From contig JAKAQP010000005.1 in assembly GCA_021822485.1 (NCBI GenBank), forward strand, positions 1 to 64,000: a stretch of 64,000 nucleotides of DNA, written 5' to 3'. The notes under the pieces were generated by a model. It was given only the letters and a program-made list of their open reading frames with translations, was not told the origin of the DNA and searched no databases. Both the position numbers and the translations under genes were made by a program. Origin of the DNA: a bacterium. GTDB taxonomy: Bacteria; SZUA-79; Acidulodesulfobacterales; Acidulodesulfobacteraceae. Of this stretch, positions 32,739-43,700 are shown one piece after another (positions within the stretch are counted from its first letter, which is position 1; every line of letters begins with the position of its first letter).

Positions 32739-33779
32739 TTATTTATTATACAATATTTCCATTGAATTTTTAACTTCTTTTATCGTTTCGGAAGCGATTA
32801 TTCGGGATTTTTTAGTTCCGTCAAACAGTATATCCCACACTTCGTCTTTGTTTTTTAGATAACGGCTTCTCCGCTCGTTCATCGGTTCTAATAAAGATTT
32901 AATAACCCCGAACAGATTTTCCTTGCATTTTACGCAGCCTATTTTTCCGTTTTTACAGTCATATTCGGTTTCTTTAATTAAAACGCCGCCGGAAAAAGCA
33001 TTGTGGTAAGAGTATATAGTGCATATGTCCGGATTGCCTTTATCCGTAGGGTGAATTCTGTTTTTGTCGGTAATCGCCGATTTAATTTTATTTTTTACGG
33101 AATCGAAATCGTCCGAAAGATTTATCGCATTTCCATATGATTTGCTCATTTTTAAATTTCCGTCGAGTCCGACGAGTTTCGGAGATTCACCGATAAGGGC
33201 GAAGGGTTCTATGAGTTTGCCGCAATATAATTCATTAAATTTTCTCACTATTTTTCTTGCTATCTCGATATGGGGAAGCTGGTCTATGCCCACAGGCACC
33301 AAGTCTGCTTTAAAAACGGCGATATCTGCGGTTTGGCTTACTGGATAGCCGAGAAATCCGTAAGTTAATTCTTTATAGCCTCTTTCTTTAGCCTCGGTTT
33401 TAATGGTAGGATTATGCCTTAAGGGATTTACCGAAACAAGCATGGAAAAAAAAGTCGTCAGTTCAGAAATTTCGGGTATCATAGACTGTATCGCTATAGT
33501 GGATATTTTTGGGTCTATTCCCGCCGAAAGATAATCTAAAGCGACAAGGAAGATATTCTCTTTAAGTTTTTCGGGATGTTCGAAATTAGTTGTCAGCGCC
33601 TGAACATCCGCTATTAAAATAAAAGTTTCGTATTTACTCTGAAGCATTATCCTGTTTTTTAAAGAACCTGCGTAATGTCCCAGGTGAAGCGGCCCGGTTG
33701 GTCTGTCTCCGGTCAATATTCTTTTGTATTTGTATTTTGATTCGTCGGCTATTGCCGAATTGTCGGTTTTTAAATCCAT
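32739..33779 (-). CDS. trpS: Tryptophanyl-tRNA synthetase
   Basis: RILTGDRPTGPLHLGHYAGSL, LKMSKSYGNAI. Likely start MDLKTDNSA (ATG 33777-33779); supplied ORF to 33833 translates the palindrome (AGTELNSVP). Confidence 0.95.
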   Translation of the reverse strand: MDLKTDNSAIADESKYKYKRILTGDRPTGPLHLGHYAGSLKNRIMLQSKYETFILIADVQALTTNFEHPEKLKENIFLVALDYLSAGIDPKISTIAIQSMIPEISELTTFFSMLVSVNPLRHNPTIKTEAKERGYKELTYGFLGYPVSQTADIAVFKADLVPVGIDQLPHIEIARKIVRKFNELYCGKLIEPFALIGESPKLVGLDGNLKMSKSYGNAINLSDDFDSVKNKIKSAITDKNRIHPTDKGNPDICTIYSYHNAFSGGVLIKETEYDCKNGKIGCVKCKENLFGVIKSLLEPMNERRSRYLKNKDEVWDILFDGTKKSRIIASETIKEVKNSMEILYNK

Positions 33780-33802
33780 AATTTTAATTCCTTTTTTAAA
33801 CA

Positions 33803-33829
33803 CGGGGACAGAATTCAATTCTGTCCCCG
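33803..33829. repeat. Palindromic repeat, AGAATTCAATTCT family (CGGGGAC arms)
   Basis: CGGGGACAGAATT-C-AATTCTGTCCCCG, perfect 13-bp arms. Confidence 0.88.
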
Positions 33830-34011
33830 CCACAAATTGATTTTTAACTTTAGATTATATTATGTTATAATGTTATAAACAAGTTAAAAATCTCGATGAC
33901 GATAATGACGGAATGTATTAAATAATAAACTAATGTAAATAAAACGCCGAATAGGATTAAATTTAGATATATAAACGTTAAATTTTAATTCGCGGCTATA
34001 TAAGGTTAAAT

Positions 34012-34953
34012 ATGAATAATAACGACGAAAATAAAGAAGAAAATTCCGGCTCGGTAAAATACAAACAAAAGTTTTTAAAAGAACTTTTAAGAAAAAAAAA
34101 TGCAATATTGCTTGCCCATAACTATCAGAGGGACGAGATACAAGAAATTGCCGATTTTCAGGGGGATTCGCTTGAACTTTCTATAAAAGCGAATAAAACC
34201 GATGCCGATATTATAGTTTTTTGCGGCGTAAGGTTTATGGCGGAAAGCGCAGCGATTATGAATCCGGAAAAAATCGTTATTCTTCCAAACGAAAATGCCG
34301 GCTGTCCTATGGTTGACATGATAACCGCCCAAGATATTATTAACTTAAAAAAAGATTATCCCGATGCTCCAGTTGTCGCCTATGTCAACACGTCTGCGGA
34401 ATGCAAAGCCGTTTCCGATATTTGCTGTACGTCGGCTAACGCCGTTAAAGTCGTTAACTCGTTAAGCTCTAAAAGAGCGATAATGGTTCCCGATAAAAAT
34501 TTAGGAAGTTACGTTCAAAGGTTTACCGACAAAGAAGTTATAAACTGGCCGGGTTACTGTCCGCCGCATAAAAGAACTACGCCGGAAGATATCAAAGTTC
34601 TTAAACAAAAATATCCTGGAGCCGTGTTTGTAGCCCATCCTGAATCTTCACCCGAAACTATCGATGTTGCCGACCATGTTTCATCTACTTCCGGCATGTA
34701 TAAATTTGTCAGGGAATCAACCGCTAAATTTTTTATTATAGGTACCGAAAGAGGAATAATGTATAAAATGAAGAAAGAAAATCCGGACAAAGTATTTATT
34801 CCTTCAAATAACGGCTTAGTCTGTCCCAATATGAAAAAAACGCATTTGGACGATGTTATAAATTCACTGGCTAAGATGAATAATATTATTAAAATTCCTG
34901 AAGACGTTAGAACCAAGGCAAGAAAATCTATTGAAAATATGTTAGCCCTTTAG
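34012..34953 (+). CDS. nadA: Quinolinate synthase A
   Basis: LLAHNYQRDEIQEIADFQGDSLELS, CGVRFMAESAAIMNPEKIVILPNENAGCPM, VAHPESSPE, GTERGIMYKMKKENPDKVFIP. Confidence 0.96.
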   Translation: MNNNDENKEENSGSVKYKQKFLKELLRKKNAILLAHNYQRDEIQEIADFQGDSLELSIKANKTDADIIVFCGVRFMAESAAIMNPEKIVILPNENAGCPMVDMITAQDIINLKKDYPDAPVVAYVNTSAECKAVSDICCTSANAVKVVNSLSSKRAIMVPDKNLGSYVQRFTDKEVINWPGYCPPHKRTTPEDIKVLKQKYPGAVFVAHPESSPETIDVADHVSSTSGMYKFVRESTAKFFIIGTERGIMYKMKKENPDKVFIPSNNGLVCPNMKKTHLDDVINSLAKMNNIIKIPEDVRTKARKSIENMLAL

Positions 34954-34993
34954 TATAATTTTAATTTAATTTTACGTTCAAAAGGGGAAGTCA

Positions 34994-35893
34994 ATTAAAA
35001 CGTCGGGATTTCAACAGTTAATATTTAATCTTCAGAACTTCTGGTCGGATTTTGGGTGCGTAATTCTGCAGCCGTACGATATTGAAGCGGGGGCGGCTAC
35101 TTTTGCACCCTATACGTTTCTTAAGTGTTTGGATTGTGCGGACTGGAGAGCCGCTTATGTTCAGCCGTCAAGAAGGCCTGCAGACGGCAGGTACGGCCAA
35201 AATCCCAACAGATTGGGAAAATATTATCAGTTCCAAGTTATTATACAGCCTTATATAGATAACATACAGGAAATATATTTAGACAGTTTAAAGAGCGTCG
35301 ATATTAACCCCCTTATGCATGACGTCCGGTTTGTAGAAGACGACTGGGAATCGCCTACTCTCGGCGCATGGGGTCTTGGATGGGAAGTCTGGCTCGACGG
35401 CATGGAAGTTACTCAGTTTACGTATTTTCAGCAGATAGGAGGCATAGAACTTTCCAAACCGGCTATAGAAATTACTTACGGATTGGAGCGAATAGCCATG
35501 TTCCTTCAAAATAAAGACTCGGTTTTCGACCTGCAATGGAACGGTTCTTTTAAATACGGCGATATACATAAAGACGACGAATTCCAATTTTCCAAATATC
35601 ATTTTGAATATTCAAGCGCAGAAACGCTTTATAATTTATTTAATATATATGAAGCCGAATCGAAAAAACTTCTTTCTTTTCAGCTGAAAGAATTAGTTAA
35701 ACCTGCTTACGAATATTGCCTGAAGTGTTCGCATACTTTTAATTTGCTTGACGCAAGAGGGCTTATAAGCGTATCCGAAAGAATGAATTATATATTGAGA
35801 GTCAGGACGCTTGCCGAAGGATGCGCAAAACTTTATACGGGATTTTACGCTAAAGACGAAGAAAATAAAAACATGAAGCCTAATTTAAAATAA
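34994..35893 (+). CDS. glyQ: Glycyl-tRNA synthetase alpha subunit (probable ATT start)
   Basis: In-frame extension of ORF 35129-35893: (I)[83 protein letters not shown], the standard GlyQ N-terminus. No ATG/GTG/TTG between the in-frame TAA (34967) and 34994; AAGGGG RBS precedes ATT. Confidence 0.9.
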   Translation: MKTSGFQQLIFNLQNFWSDFGCVILQPYDIEAGAATFAPYTFLKCLDCADWRAAYVQPSRRPADGRYGQNPNRLGKYYQFQVIIQPYIDNIQEIYLDSLKSVDINPLMHDVRFVEDDWESPTLGAWGLGWEVWLDGMEVTQFTYFQQIGGIELSKPAIEITYGLERIAMFLQNKDSVFDLQWNGSFKYGDIHKDDEFQFSKYHFEYSSAETLYNLFNIYEAESKKLLSFQLKELVKPAYEYCLKCSHTFNLLDARGLISVSERMNYILRVRTLAEGCAKLYTGFYAKDEENKNMKPNLK

Positions 35894-35919
35894 TTTATGA
35901 TAATTCGGGTTATTACAAA

Positions 35920-38040
35920 TTGAGCGAATATTTACTCGAAATAGGTTCGGGCGAGCTTCCCTACGAAGAGGTGAGGCAAATACCGCCGGCTTTTAAAAAT
36001 ATTGTAGAAAATTTTCTATTAAACGAACTTTTTCTTGCCGAAAAACCCCTTATAGAAACTTGTGCTACTCCCAGACGCACCGTCTTATTTATTAAAGAAC
36101 TGCCGGCAAAATCTCCGGACAGGGAAATAGAAATAATAGGGCCTCCGGTTAATATTTCCTATCATGGAGGCGTTCCGGCTGAGCCTCTTTTGCAGTTTAT
36201 GAAAAAAGCAGGAATTGCCGACCATAAGAAAATCTATACGGTTAATCAAAAAAAAGGAATTTACGCCGCGTGTAAAAAGAAAATAAAAGGAGCGCTTTTA
36301 AAAGATCTGCTCGCAAAAAATATACCTTTGCTTATAAAGAAAATCCCATTTAAAAAAACTATGTTCTGGTTAGATAAGGAAATACGTTATCCGAGACCTG
36401 TATTGTGGATAACGTCGATATTCGACGGAAAAACAATACCATTTGATTTCGGCGGCATTAAAGCCTCCAACAGCACTTACATAAAACCGCCTTTATCGTA
36501 TAAAAAAAGACCGGTAAAAATATATAATGCGCAAGATTATTTTAATATTATATCCGCAAACGGTATAATAATAAAAAATACGGAAAGAAAAGATTATATA
36601 GAATCCGCTTTAAAAGTTATATCGAAAACCGCCGGCGCAGATATTCCCGAATACGGCGAAGATTTTATAGACGAAATCGTAGGACTGACTGAAACTCCTT
36701 ATGCTTTATTATGCGGGTTCGACGAAAAATTTCTTTCTATTCCGCAGGAACTGCTTTCGGTAGTTATGAAAAAACATCAGCGTTTTTTTCCGCTTTCAAA
36801 AAACGGCAAATTAATTTCAAATTTTATTGCTATAGCAGACGTCAATCCTCTCGACGAGGTTAAAGAATCGTTAGAAAAAAATATTAAGTCCGGTTATTCA
36901 AGGGTGCTCAGCGCAAGGCTTGCCGACGCTGAATTTTTTTTCAAAGAAGATACCAAAAAAAAGCCTGCAGATTTTGTCGAAGAAACTAAAAATATAATGT
37001 TTTATCAAGGTTTAGGCACCTATTTCGATAAGACTTTACGCATCAAAAATTTGGGGCTTTTTATAGGAGAAGCACTTAATTTCGGCGGCGAAGTTTTGTC
37101 CGATTTTAAAACGGCTTCCGGTTTGTTAAAATTCGATCTTGCAACCCACGCAGTTTATGAATTTCCCGAAATGCAAGGGATAATGGGCAGGATATACGCT
37201 AAAGCGGCCGCAGAAAATTTGCATATATCAACCGCAATACAAGAGCATTATTATCCGGCATCTAAGACCGGCGGAGATAAAAAGAAAATACTTCCCTCTA
37301 ACGATTTATCGGCTTTATGCGCTCTGTCGGACAAATTGGACACTGTCCTTGCTTTCGTAATGCTAAAAAAACTTCCTTCCGGAGAATCCGACCCTTTTTA
37401 TCTGCGCAGGGCTATGATAGGCATAATAGAAATTATTTTAGATAAAAAATATAAGATTAATTTAACAAAAATATTCGATTTTTATTTTAACGAATTTTTC
37501 AAGGATAAAAAATTAAATAAAGATGAATTAAAGAGCGCTTTTATAAATTTTGCCGATACGAGATTTAAAAATTTTATGCTTACTTCCGGTTATAAATCAG
37601 ACGAAATAAACGCCGTATTAAATTCTTCGGTTCGTGAAAATTTTTATACGGAGTTTATTAAAATAGATTTTCTTTCAAAATATAAAGAAAACGAAGCAGT
37701 TTTTGAATTATCGCAGATATATAAGAGAATTAGCAATATTACTTACAAATTTTCCGGAGTATTAATTTTTTATGAAGAAAAATTAATCTTACATGAAGAA
37801 AAACAGCTTGTCTCCGTTTTTAGGAAGGTAAGCAAAGATATAGTTTTACCGCTTGCGCAAAACGATTTTAAAACGGCTTTAAGAGAAATGCATAAATTAG
37901 TCATGCCCGTAAACGTTTTCTTCGACGGCGTCATGATTTTATCCGAGCAGGAAGAAATTAAGAATTCCAGGATCGGATTATTAAATAATATTTTGAATCT
38001 TCTTAAAAATTTTTGCGATTTTTCAAGTTTAGATTTATAA
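35920..38040 (+). CDS. glyS: Glycyl-tRNA synthetase beta subunit
   Basis: YLLEIGSGELPYEEV, ETCATPRRTVLFI, RVLSARLADAEFFFKED, GESDPFYLRRAMIGII. Confidence 0.96.
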   Translation: MSEYLLEIGSGELPYEEVRQIPPAFKNIVENFLLNELFLAEKPLIETCATPRRTVLFIKELPAKSPDREIEIIGPPVNISYHGGVPAEPLLQFMKKAGIADHKKIYTVNQKKGIYAACKKKIKGALLKDLLAKNIPLLIKKIPFKKTMFWLDKEIRYPRPVLWITSIFDGKTIPFDFGGIKASNSTYIKPPLSYKKRPVKIYNAQDYFNIISANGIIIKNTERKDYIESALKVISKTAGADIPEYGEDFIDEIVGLTETPYALLCGFDEKFLSIPQELLSVVMKKHQRFFPLSKNGKLISNFIAIADVNPLDEVKESLEKNIKSGYSRVLSARLADAEFFFKEDTKKKPADFVEETKNIMFYQGLGTYFDKTLRIKNLGLFIGEALNFGGEVLSDFKTASGLLKFDLATHAVYEFPEMQGIMGRIYAKAAAENLHISTAIQEHYYPASKTGGDKKKILPSNDLSALCALSDKLDTVLAFVMLKKLPSGESDPFYLRRAMIGIIEIILDKKYKINLTKIFDFYFNEFFKDKKLNKDELKSAFINFADTRFKNFMLTSGYKSDEINAVLNSSVRENFYTEFIKIDFLSKYKENEAVFELSQIYKRISNITYKFSGVLIFYEEKLILHEEKQLVSVFRKVSKDIVLPLAQNDFKTALREMHKLVMPVNVFFDGVMILSEQEEIKNSRIGLLNNILNLLKNFCDFSSLDL

Positions 38041-38100
38041 TTGTTTTTTTAGTTCTAATAATATATTAAATATATTTTTATTTATTCGGAGGATGGAGTT

Positions 38101-40761
38101 ATGGGTAAATTCGTTTATTTTTTCGGCAACAAAAAGGCGGACGGCGACGGTTCGATGAAAAATTTACTCGGCGGAAAAGGAGCCGGACTGGCGGAGATGA
38201 CTAACCTCGGCATAAGAGTTCCTGCCGGTTTCACGATTACCACCGAAGTCTGCACGTATTTTTATGAACACGGCAAAAAATACCCCGATGAATTAAAGAA
38301 CAAAGTAAAAGAAAATATAAAAAAAATGGAAGATGCAATGGGGTCTGAGTTCGGCGATGCTAAAAATCCATTGTTGGTTTCGGTAAGAAGCGGCGCAAGG
38401 GTGTCTATGCCGGGAATGATGGACACGGTTTTAAATCTAGGGTTAAACGACGATACCATTAAAGGCCTTATCGAAAAATCCGGCAACGAAAGATTTGCTT
38501 ACGATACATACAGAAGGTTTATCCAGATGTTTTCAAACGTAGTTCTTGGAATAGATTCGGAAATTATGGAATCTATTTTAGAAAATAAAAAGAAAGAAAA
38601 ATCCGTAAAAAACGACAACGAATTAAATGAGGCTGATCTTCGCTATCTAGTATCGGAATTTAAAAAAGTAGCGGAAAAAGAAAAAGGAATTAAATTTCCG
38701 GATGATCCGGAAGAGCAGTTGTGGATGGGTATTTCTGCCGTTTTTGAATCTTGGAACGTGCCGAGAGCTATAACATACAGAAAACTAAATAAAATACCTG
38801 AAAACTGGGGAACTGCGGTAAACGTAGTTTCTATGGTTTACGGAAATATGGGAGAAACTTCCGCAACCGGAGTAGCGTTTACCAGAAATCCTTCTACGGG
38901 AGAAAACGGTTTTTACGGCGAATACCTTATTAATGCGCAGGGTGAAGACGTCGTCGCCGGAATCAGGACGCCTCAGCCCGTCAACGAACTTTCCAAGAAA
39001 AATTCTGAAGATATTTCTTTGGAAAAAGCTATGCCTGCAGTATATAAAGACCTTTTGGAATATGCGAGTCTTCTGGAAAAACATTATAAAGATATGCTTG
39101 ACCTCGAGTTCACTATTCAGGAAGGCATACTTTACATGCTTCAGGTAAGGACGGGAAAAAGGACGGCGAAAGCCGCGGTTAAAATTGCGGTAGATATGGT
39201 TAAGGAAGGTATGATAGATAAAAACACAGCCGTTTTAAGAATAGACCCCTATTCTATAGCGCAGCTTATGTATCCGGCGGTAGATCTAAGCGCAAAAAAA
39301 GACGTTATAGCAAAGGGGCTCCCTGCTTCGCCCGGCGCGGCAAGCGGCGAAGTGGTGTTTTCGGCAGAGGAAGCGGAAGAAGAAGTCAAGAAAGGCAAAA
39401 AAGTAATATTGGTAAGAATGGAAACTTCTCCAGAAGATATACACGGAATGAGCGTTTCCGAAGGCATTCTTACCGCAAGGGGAGGCATGACTTCCCACGC
39501 CGCCGTAGTTGCGAGAGGTATGGGAAAATGTGCCATTACCGGCTGTTCGGTTCTGGAAATTAACGAAAAAAATGGCGAGATAATTGTCGGAAGCAGGAAT
39601 ATAAAAAGAGGAGATATTATTACGCTAAACGGATCCAACGGCGAAGTTTATTCCGGTAACGTAAAAATGATAACGCCGGAAATAAACGAAGATTTCAGGA
39701 CCATAATGAAATATGCGGATGAGTTTAGGAAGCTGAGCGTAAGGGCAAATGCGGATACTCCGGAAGATGCCAAAGTTGCGCGCGGTTACGGAGCCGAAGG
39801 TATCGGACTTTGCAGGACTGAGCATATGTTCTTTAAAGGCGACAGAATAAAAGCCGTCAGAGAAATGATTCTTTCCGAAACGGCTGCGGAAAGACAAAAA
39901 GCCCTTGCTAAGCTTCTCCCCATGCAAAAATCCGACTTTCTCGAATTATACGAAGAGATGAAGGGCTACTCGGTAAACATAAGGCTTCTTGACCCGCCGC
40001 TGCACGAATTTCTACCGAAAACGGAAAAAGATATAAGAGAACTATCAGAAATTATGGGTATTTCATACGAGAGGCTCAGCGCAAAGACGGCTTCCCTGCA
40101 CGAAGTCAATCCGATGCTTGGACACAGAGGCTGCCGTCTGGGAGTAAGTTATCCCGAAATATATGAAATGCAGGTTCAGGCAATTATGGAAGCTGCATGC
40201 GAATTTCATAAAAACGGCAACAAGATTATTCCCGAAATTATGATTCCGGTCGTCGGAATTTATGAAGAGATAAGATTATTAAAAGAATTAGTCGATAAAA
40301 AAGCTGCTGAAGTAATGAATAAATACGGCATTAAACTGGATTATTTAGTCGGAACAATGATAGAACTTCCGAGAGCTTGCATGATAGCGGACGAAATAGC
40401 AAAAGAAGCCGAATTTTTCTCTTTCGGCACTAACGACTTGACGCAGACGACATTTGGTTTTTCAAGGGACGATATAGGTTCTTTCTTGCCGGATTATCTT
40501 AATAAAAACATTCTTAAGACCGACCCTTTTATGGAACTTGACAGAAGCGGCGTAGGCGAATTGATGAAAATTGCGGTACGGAAGGGTAAGGAAACAAGAA
40601 AAGATATAAAACTCGGGATATGCGGAGAACACGGAGGCGATCCAAGCTCGATAGAATTTTGTCACAGCATTAATCTTAATTACGTCAGCTGTTCGCCTTA
40701 TAGGGTTCCGGTTGCAATAATTTCAGCTGCCCAGGCTTCGATTAAAGGGGTGAAATCTTAA
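38101..40761 (+). CDS. ppdK: Pyruvate, phosphate dikinase
   Basis: FGNKKADGDGSMKNLLGGKGAGLAEMTNLGIRVPAGFTI; GGMTSHAAVVARGMGKCAITG; GICGEHGGDPSSIEF. Confidence 0.98.
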   Translation: MGKFVYFFGNKKADGDGSMKNLLGGKGAGLAEMTNLGIRVPAGFTITTEVCTYFYEHGKKYPDELKNKVKENIKKMEDAMGSEFGDAKNPLLVSVRSGARVSMPGMMDTVLNLGLNDDTIKGLIEKSGNERFAYDTYRRFIQMFSNVVLGIDSEIMESILENKKKEKSVKNDNELNEADLRYLVSEFKKVAEKEKGIKFPDDPEEQLWMGISAVFESWNVPRAITYRKLNKIPENWGTAVNVVSMVYGNMGETSATGVAFTRNPSTGENGFYGEYLINAQGEDVVAGIRTPQPVNELSKKNSEDISLEKAMPAVYKDLLEYASLLEKHYKDMLDLEFTIQEGILYMLQVRTGKRTAKAAVKIAVDMVKEGMIDKNTAVLRIDPYSIAQLMYPAVDLSAKKDVIAKGLPASPGAASGEVVFSAEEAEEEVKKGKKVILVRMETSPEDIHGMSVSEGILTARGGMTSHAAVVARGMGKCAITGCSVLEINEKNGEIIVGSRNIKRGDIITLNGSNGEVYSGNVKMITPEINEDFRTIMKYADEFRKLSVRANADTPEDAKVARGYGAEGIGLCRTEHMFFKGDRIKAVREMILSETAAERQKALAKLLPMQKSDFLELYEEMKGYSVNIRLLDPPLHEFLPKTEKDIRELSEIMGISYERLSAKTASLHEVNPMLGHRGCRLGVSYPEIYEMQVQAIMEAACEFHKNGNKIIPEIMIPVVGIYEEIRLLKELVDKKAAEVMNKYGIKLDYLVGTMIELPRACMIADEIAKEAEFFSFGTNDLTQTTFGFSRDDIGSFLPDYLNKNILKTDPFMELDRSGVGELMKIAVRKGKETRKDIKLGICGEHGGDPSSIEFCHSINLNYVSCSPYRVPVAIISAAQASIKGVKS

Positions 40762-40770
40762 AGAATCGAT

Positions 40771-43700
40771 TTGGAACCCTTAGATTTAAAAACGCTTGCC
40801 GTTTTTTCTTTAGACGCCGCTTCGTTTATAGAAAAAGAGAAAGGCGTAGTTATTTTTTTATGCGATAATTACGTCTCCGCCAAAGGTTTGTACGGAAACT
40901 TGTCGTTTTTTTCTTCAAAGAAAATATTTTTCTGCGAAGAAATAGTACCCGTTAGCTTTTTGTATGATTTAAGGCAAACCGGCTCCGCCGTTATAGTTAT
41001 GACACCTTTATCTTTTTTTTCTGAAGTGCCGGAGCCGGACAGCCTTCTTAAATCGTTTATTCACATAAAAAAAGGGTTAAACTTTTCACGCGACGGTCTT
41101 ATAGAAACTCTCGCTTCGTACGGCTATGAAAGAACGAACATTATCGAAAACGAAAATGAATTTGCCGTAAGAGGGGAAATAATAGACATAAGCAATGCAG
41201 ATTCTCCTTATCCGGTCAGGATCGATTTTTTTGACGAAATCGTAGAAGATTTGCGGTATTTCGACCTTAATACGCAGTTAAGCATTAAAAGCATAGACGC
41301 ATTTACCGTATTTCCGGTAAAATCTAATTATTATCCAAAGACTTTAAATATATTGGAATCCGTTCCAAATCCTGTTTTATACATAGAAGAACCTGAAACC
41401 GAACTTTTAGATTTTTTAAATCGCGGCCAGGAAAATAAAAATAGTTTTAACCGGCTTTTAAATAATTTAAATAAGTTTTATTATTTTAATATTAAGAAAT
41501 CTTCGATATATTACGGAATTAAAAACGATACCGGCAATAACATAGGGGAAAAATTTTCGGAGATAAAATCGGTAAATAGCCGTTTTGCCGAAAAGTTAAA
41601 ATATGAAAACGGCAAATTAAATCTAACCCTAATAAAAAAAATAATCCTCAATCTTATAAAAAAAGAATATAAGGTAACGGTCGTTTCCAAAAACGAAATT
41701 CACAGGGAAAGGCTTATAAATATTTTTGCTTCCATAGGATTAAGCGAAGAAGAAATAAAAACCGGATTATTTAAAATTCAGAACGGCAGTGTTTCATCTG
41801 GATTTATATCTAAAAAAAATAAACTTTTTTTAATTAAAGGAGAGGAACTTTTTAGAGAACATTTGGATATTGTTTCCGAAAGTTCAAGCCTGCTAAAAAC
41901 TTCGGGATTAGACTATTTTAAAAGCATAGAAGGGTTAAGCCCCGGAGATTACGTAGTTCACGACGAGTTCGGAATTGCACGGTTTACCGAAATTAGAAAT
42001 ATTACGCTCAACGGTATATCGTCCGATTATTTTACCCTTATTTTTGAAGGAGGCGATAAGCTATTCGTTCCGTCGGAAAAAATTTATCTTTTGCACAAAT
42101 ATATATCTTCTTCCGAAGATAATGCTCCGGTTTTAAACAGGCTCGGCAATAAATCTTGGGAGAAAGCCAAGGCAAAAGCAAAAAAGAAAATTGAAGAAAT
42201 TACGGAAGATTTAAAAGTTCTTTACGCAAAGAGAATGACGGACAGGGGGTTTGCGTTTTCTCCGGAAGATGAAGAATACCGAGAATTTGAGGAAAATTTT
42301 GAATTTGAAGAAACGGAAGACCAAGATAGAGCCATTAAAGAAGTTTTGCGGGATATGCAGAGCAACAAGCCTATGGACAGGCTGATATGCGGAGACGTAG
42401 GATTCGGCAAAACCGAGGTAGCTATTAGAGCGGCTTTCAAAGCCGCCATGGACGGCAAGCAAGTTGCCTTAATAGCTCCTACCACTATTTTAGTCGACCA
42501 GCATTATCAAAATTTCAAAAAAAGATTCGATAAGTATCCCGTAAAAATTGCGCATATCTCAAGATTTGTCAAGAAGAACGAAGAAAAAGAAATTGTTAAA
42601 GGAATTAAAAACGGAGAGATAGATATAATTATCGGGACGCATAAATTGCTGTCGGACAAAATAGAATATAAGGATATAGGCCTTCTGATTATCGACGAAG
42701 AGCAAAAATTCGGCGCAATGCAGAAAGAAAAAATAAAAAAGTTAAGATATTCGATAGACGTTTTGGCGATGAGCGCAACTCCTATTCCAAGGACGCTTTA
42801 CATGTCTATGTCGGGAATAAGGGACTTAAGTATTATAAGCACGCCTCCGTCCGGGCGAAAAAACGTTATAACGGAAATAGTAAACTACGACGAAGAGATA
42901 ATGAAGAAAGCGATATTTAACGAAATAAGCAGAGGCGGACAGGTTTATTTTATAGATAACCGGATATCTCATTTAGATTCCGTTCGGGACAGGCTTGCTA
43001 AAATTATGCCGGATATAAGAATAGGAGTAGTTCACGGAAGGTTGGAACCGGAAAAAATTATGGATATTATGCATATTTTTTACGATAAAGGATACGACAT
43101 CCTGCTTTCGACAGCTATAATAGAATCGGGATTGGACAATCCTAACGTAAATACGATTATTATAAATAATGCCGAAAAATTAGGGCTTAGCCAGCTTTAT
43201 CAATTAAGGGGAAGGGTAGGAAGATCGCATATTCAGGCATATTGCTATGCCGTTATAGGAATGCCTGTCGAAAATATAAGCCCGGAACAGATGAAAAGGC
43301 TCGGCGCCGTTAAAGAATACAGCGAATTGAGTTCGGGATTTAAACTTGCCATGGCGGATTTAGAAATAAGGGGCGCGGGAAATATCTTGGGGGGAGCTCA
43401 ATCCGGACATATAAACTCGGTCGGTCTTGAGATGTGCATGCAGATGTTAAAGGAAGAAATTGAAAAAATGCGCGGCATAATATTGCCGGCGCAGATTAAT
43501 CCCGAAGTTAAAACTAATCTGTCTGCTTATATTCCTAAAAGCTATATAGAAGACGAAAAAACCAAGACCTCTTTTTATCGAAAGCTGGCTAATTGCGTAA
43601 CTATTAACGACGTAGAAAATATAAATAAGGAGCTTGAAGACAGATTTGGCAGGATTGAAGACCCCGTCAAAAATCTGTTAAAAATTGCAGAACTTAAAAT

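Noticed and set aside
39249-39638. Antisense ORFs in ppdK (also 38785-39084, 39625-39927)
   Set aside because: Overlap a conserved enzyme; no RBS or recognisable domain.
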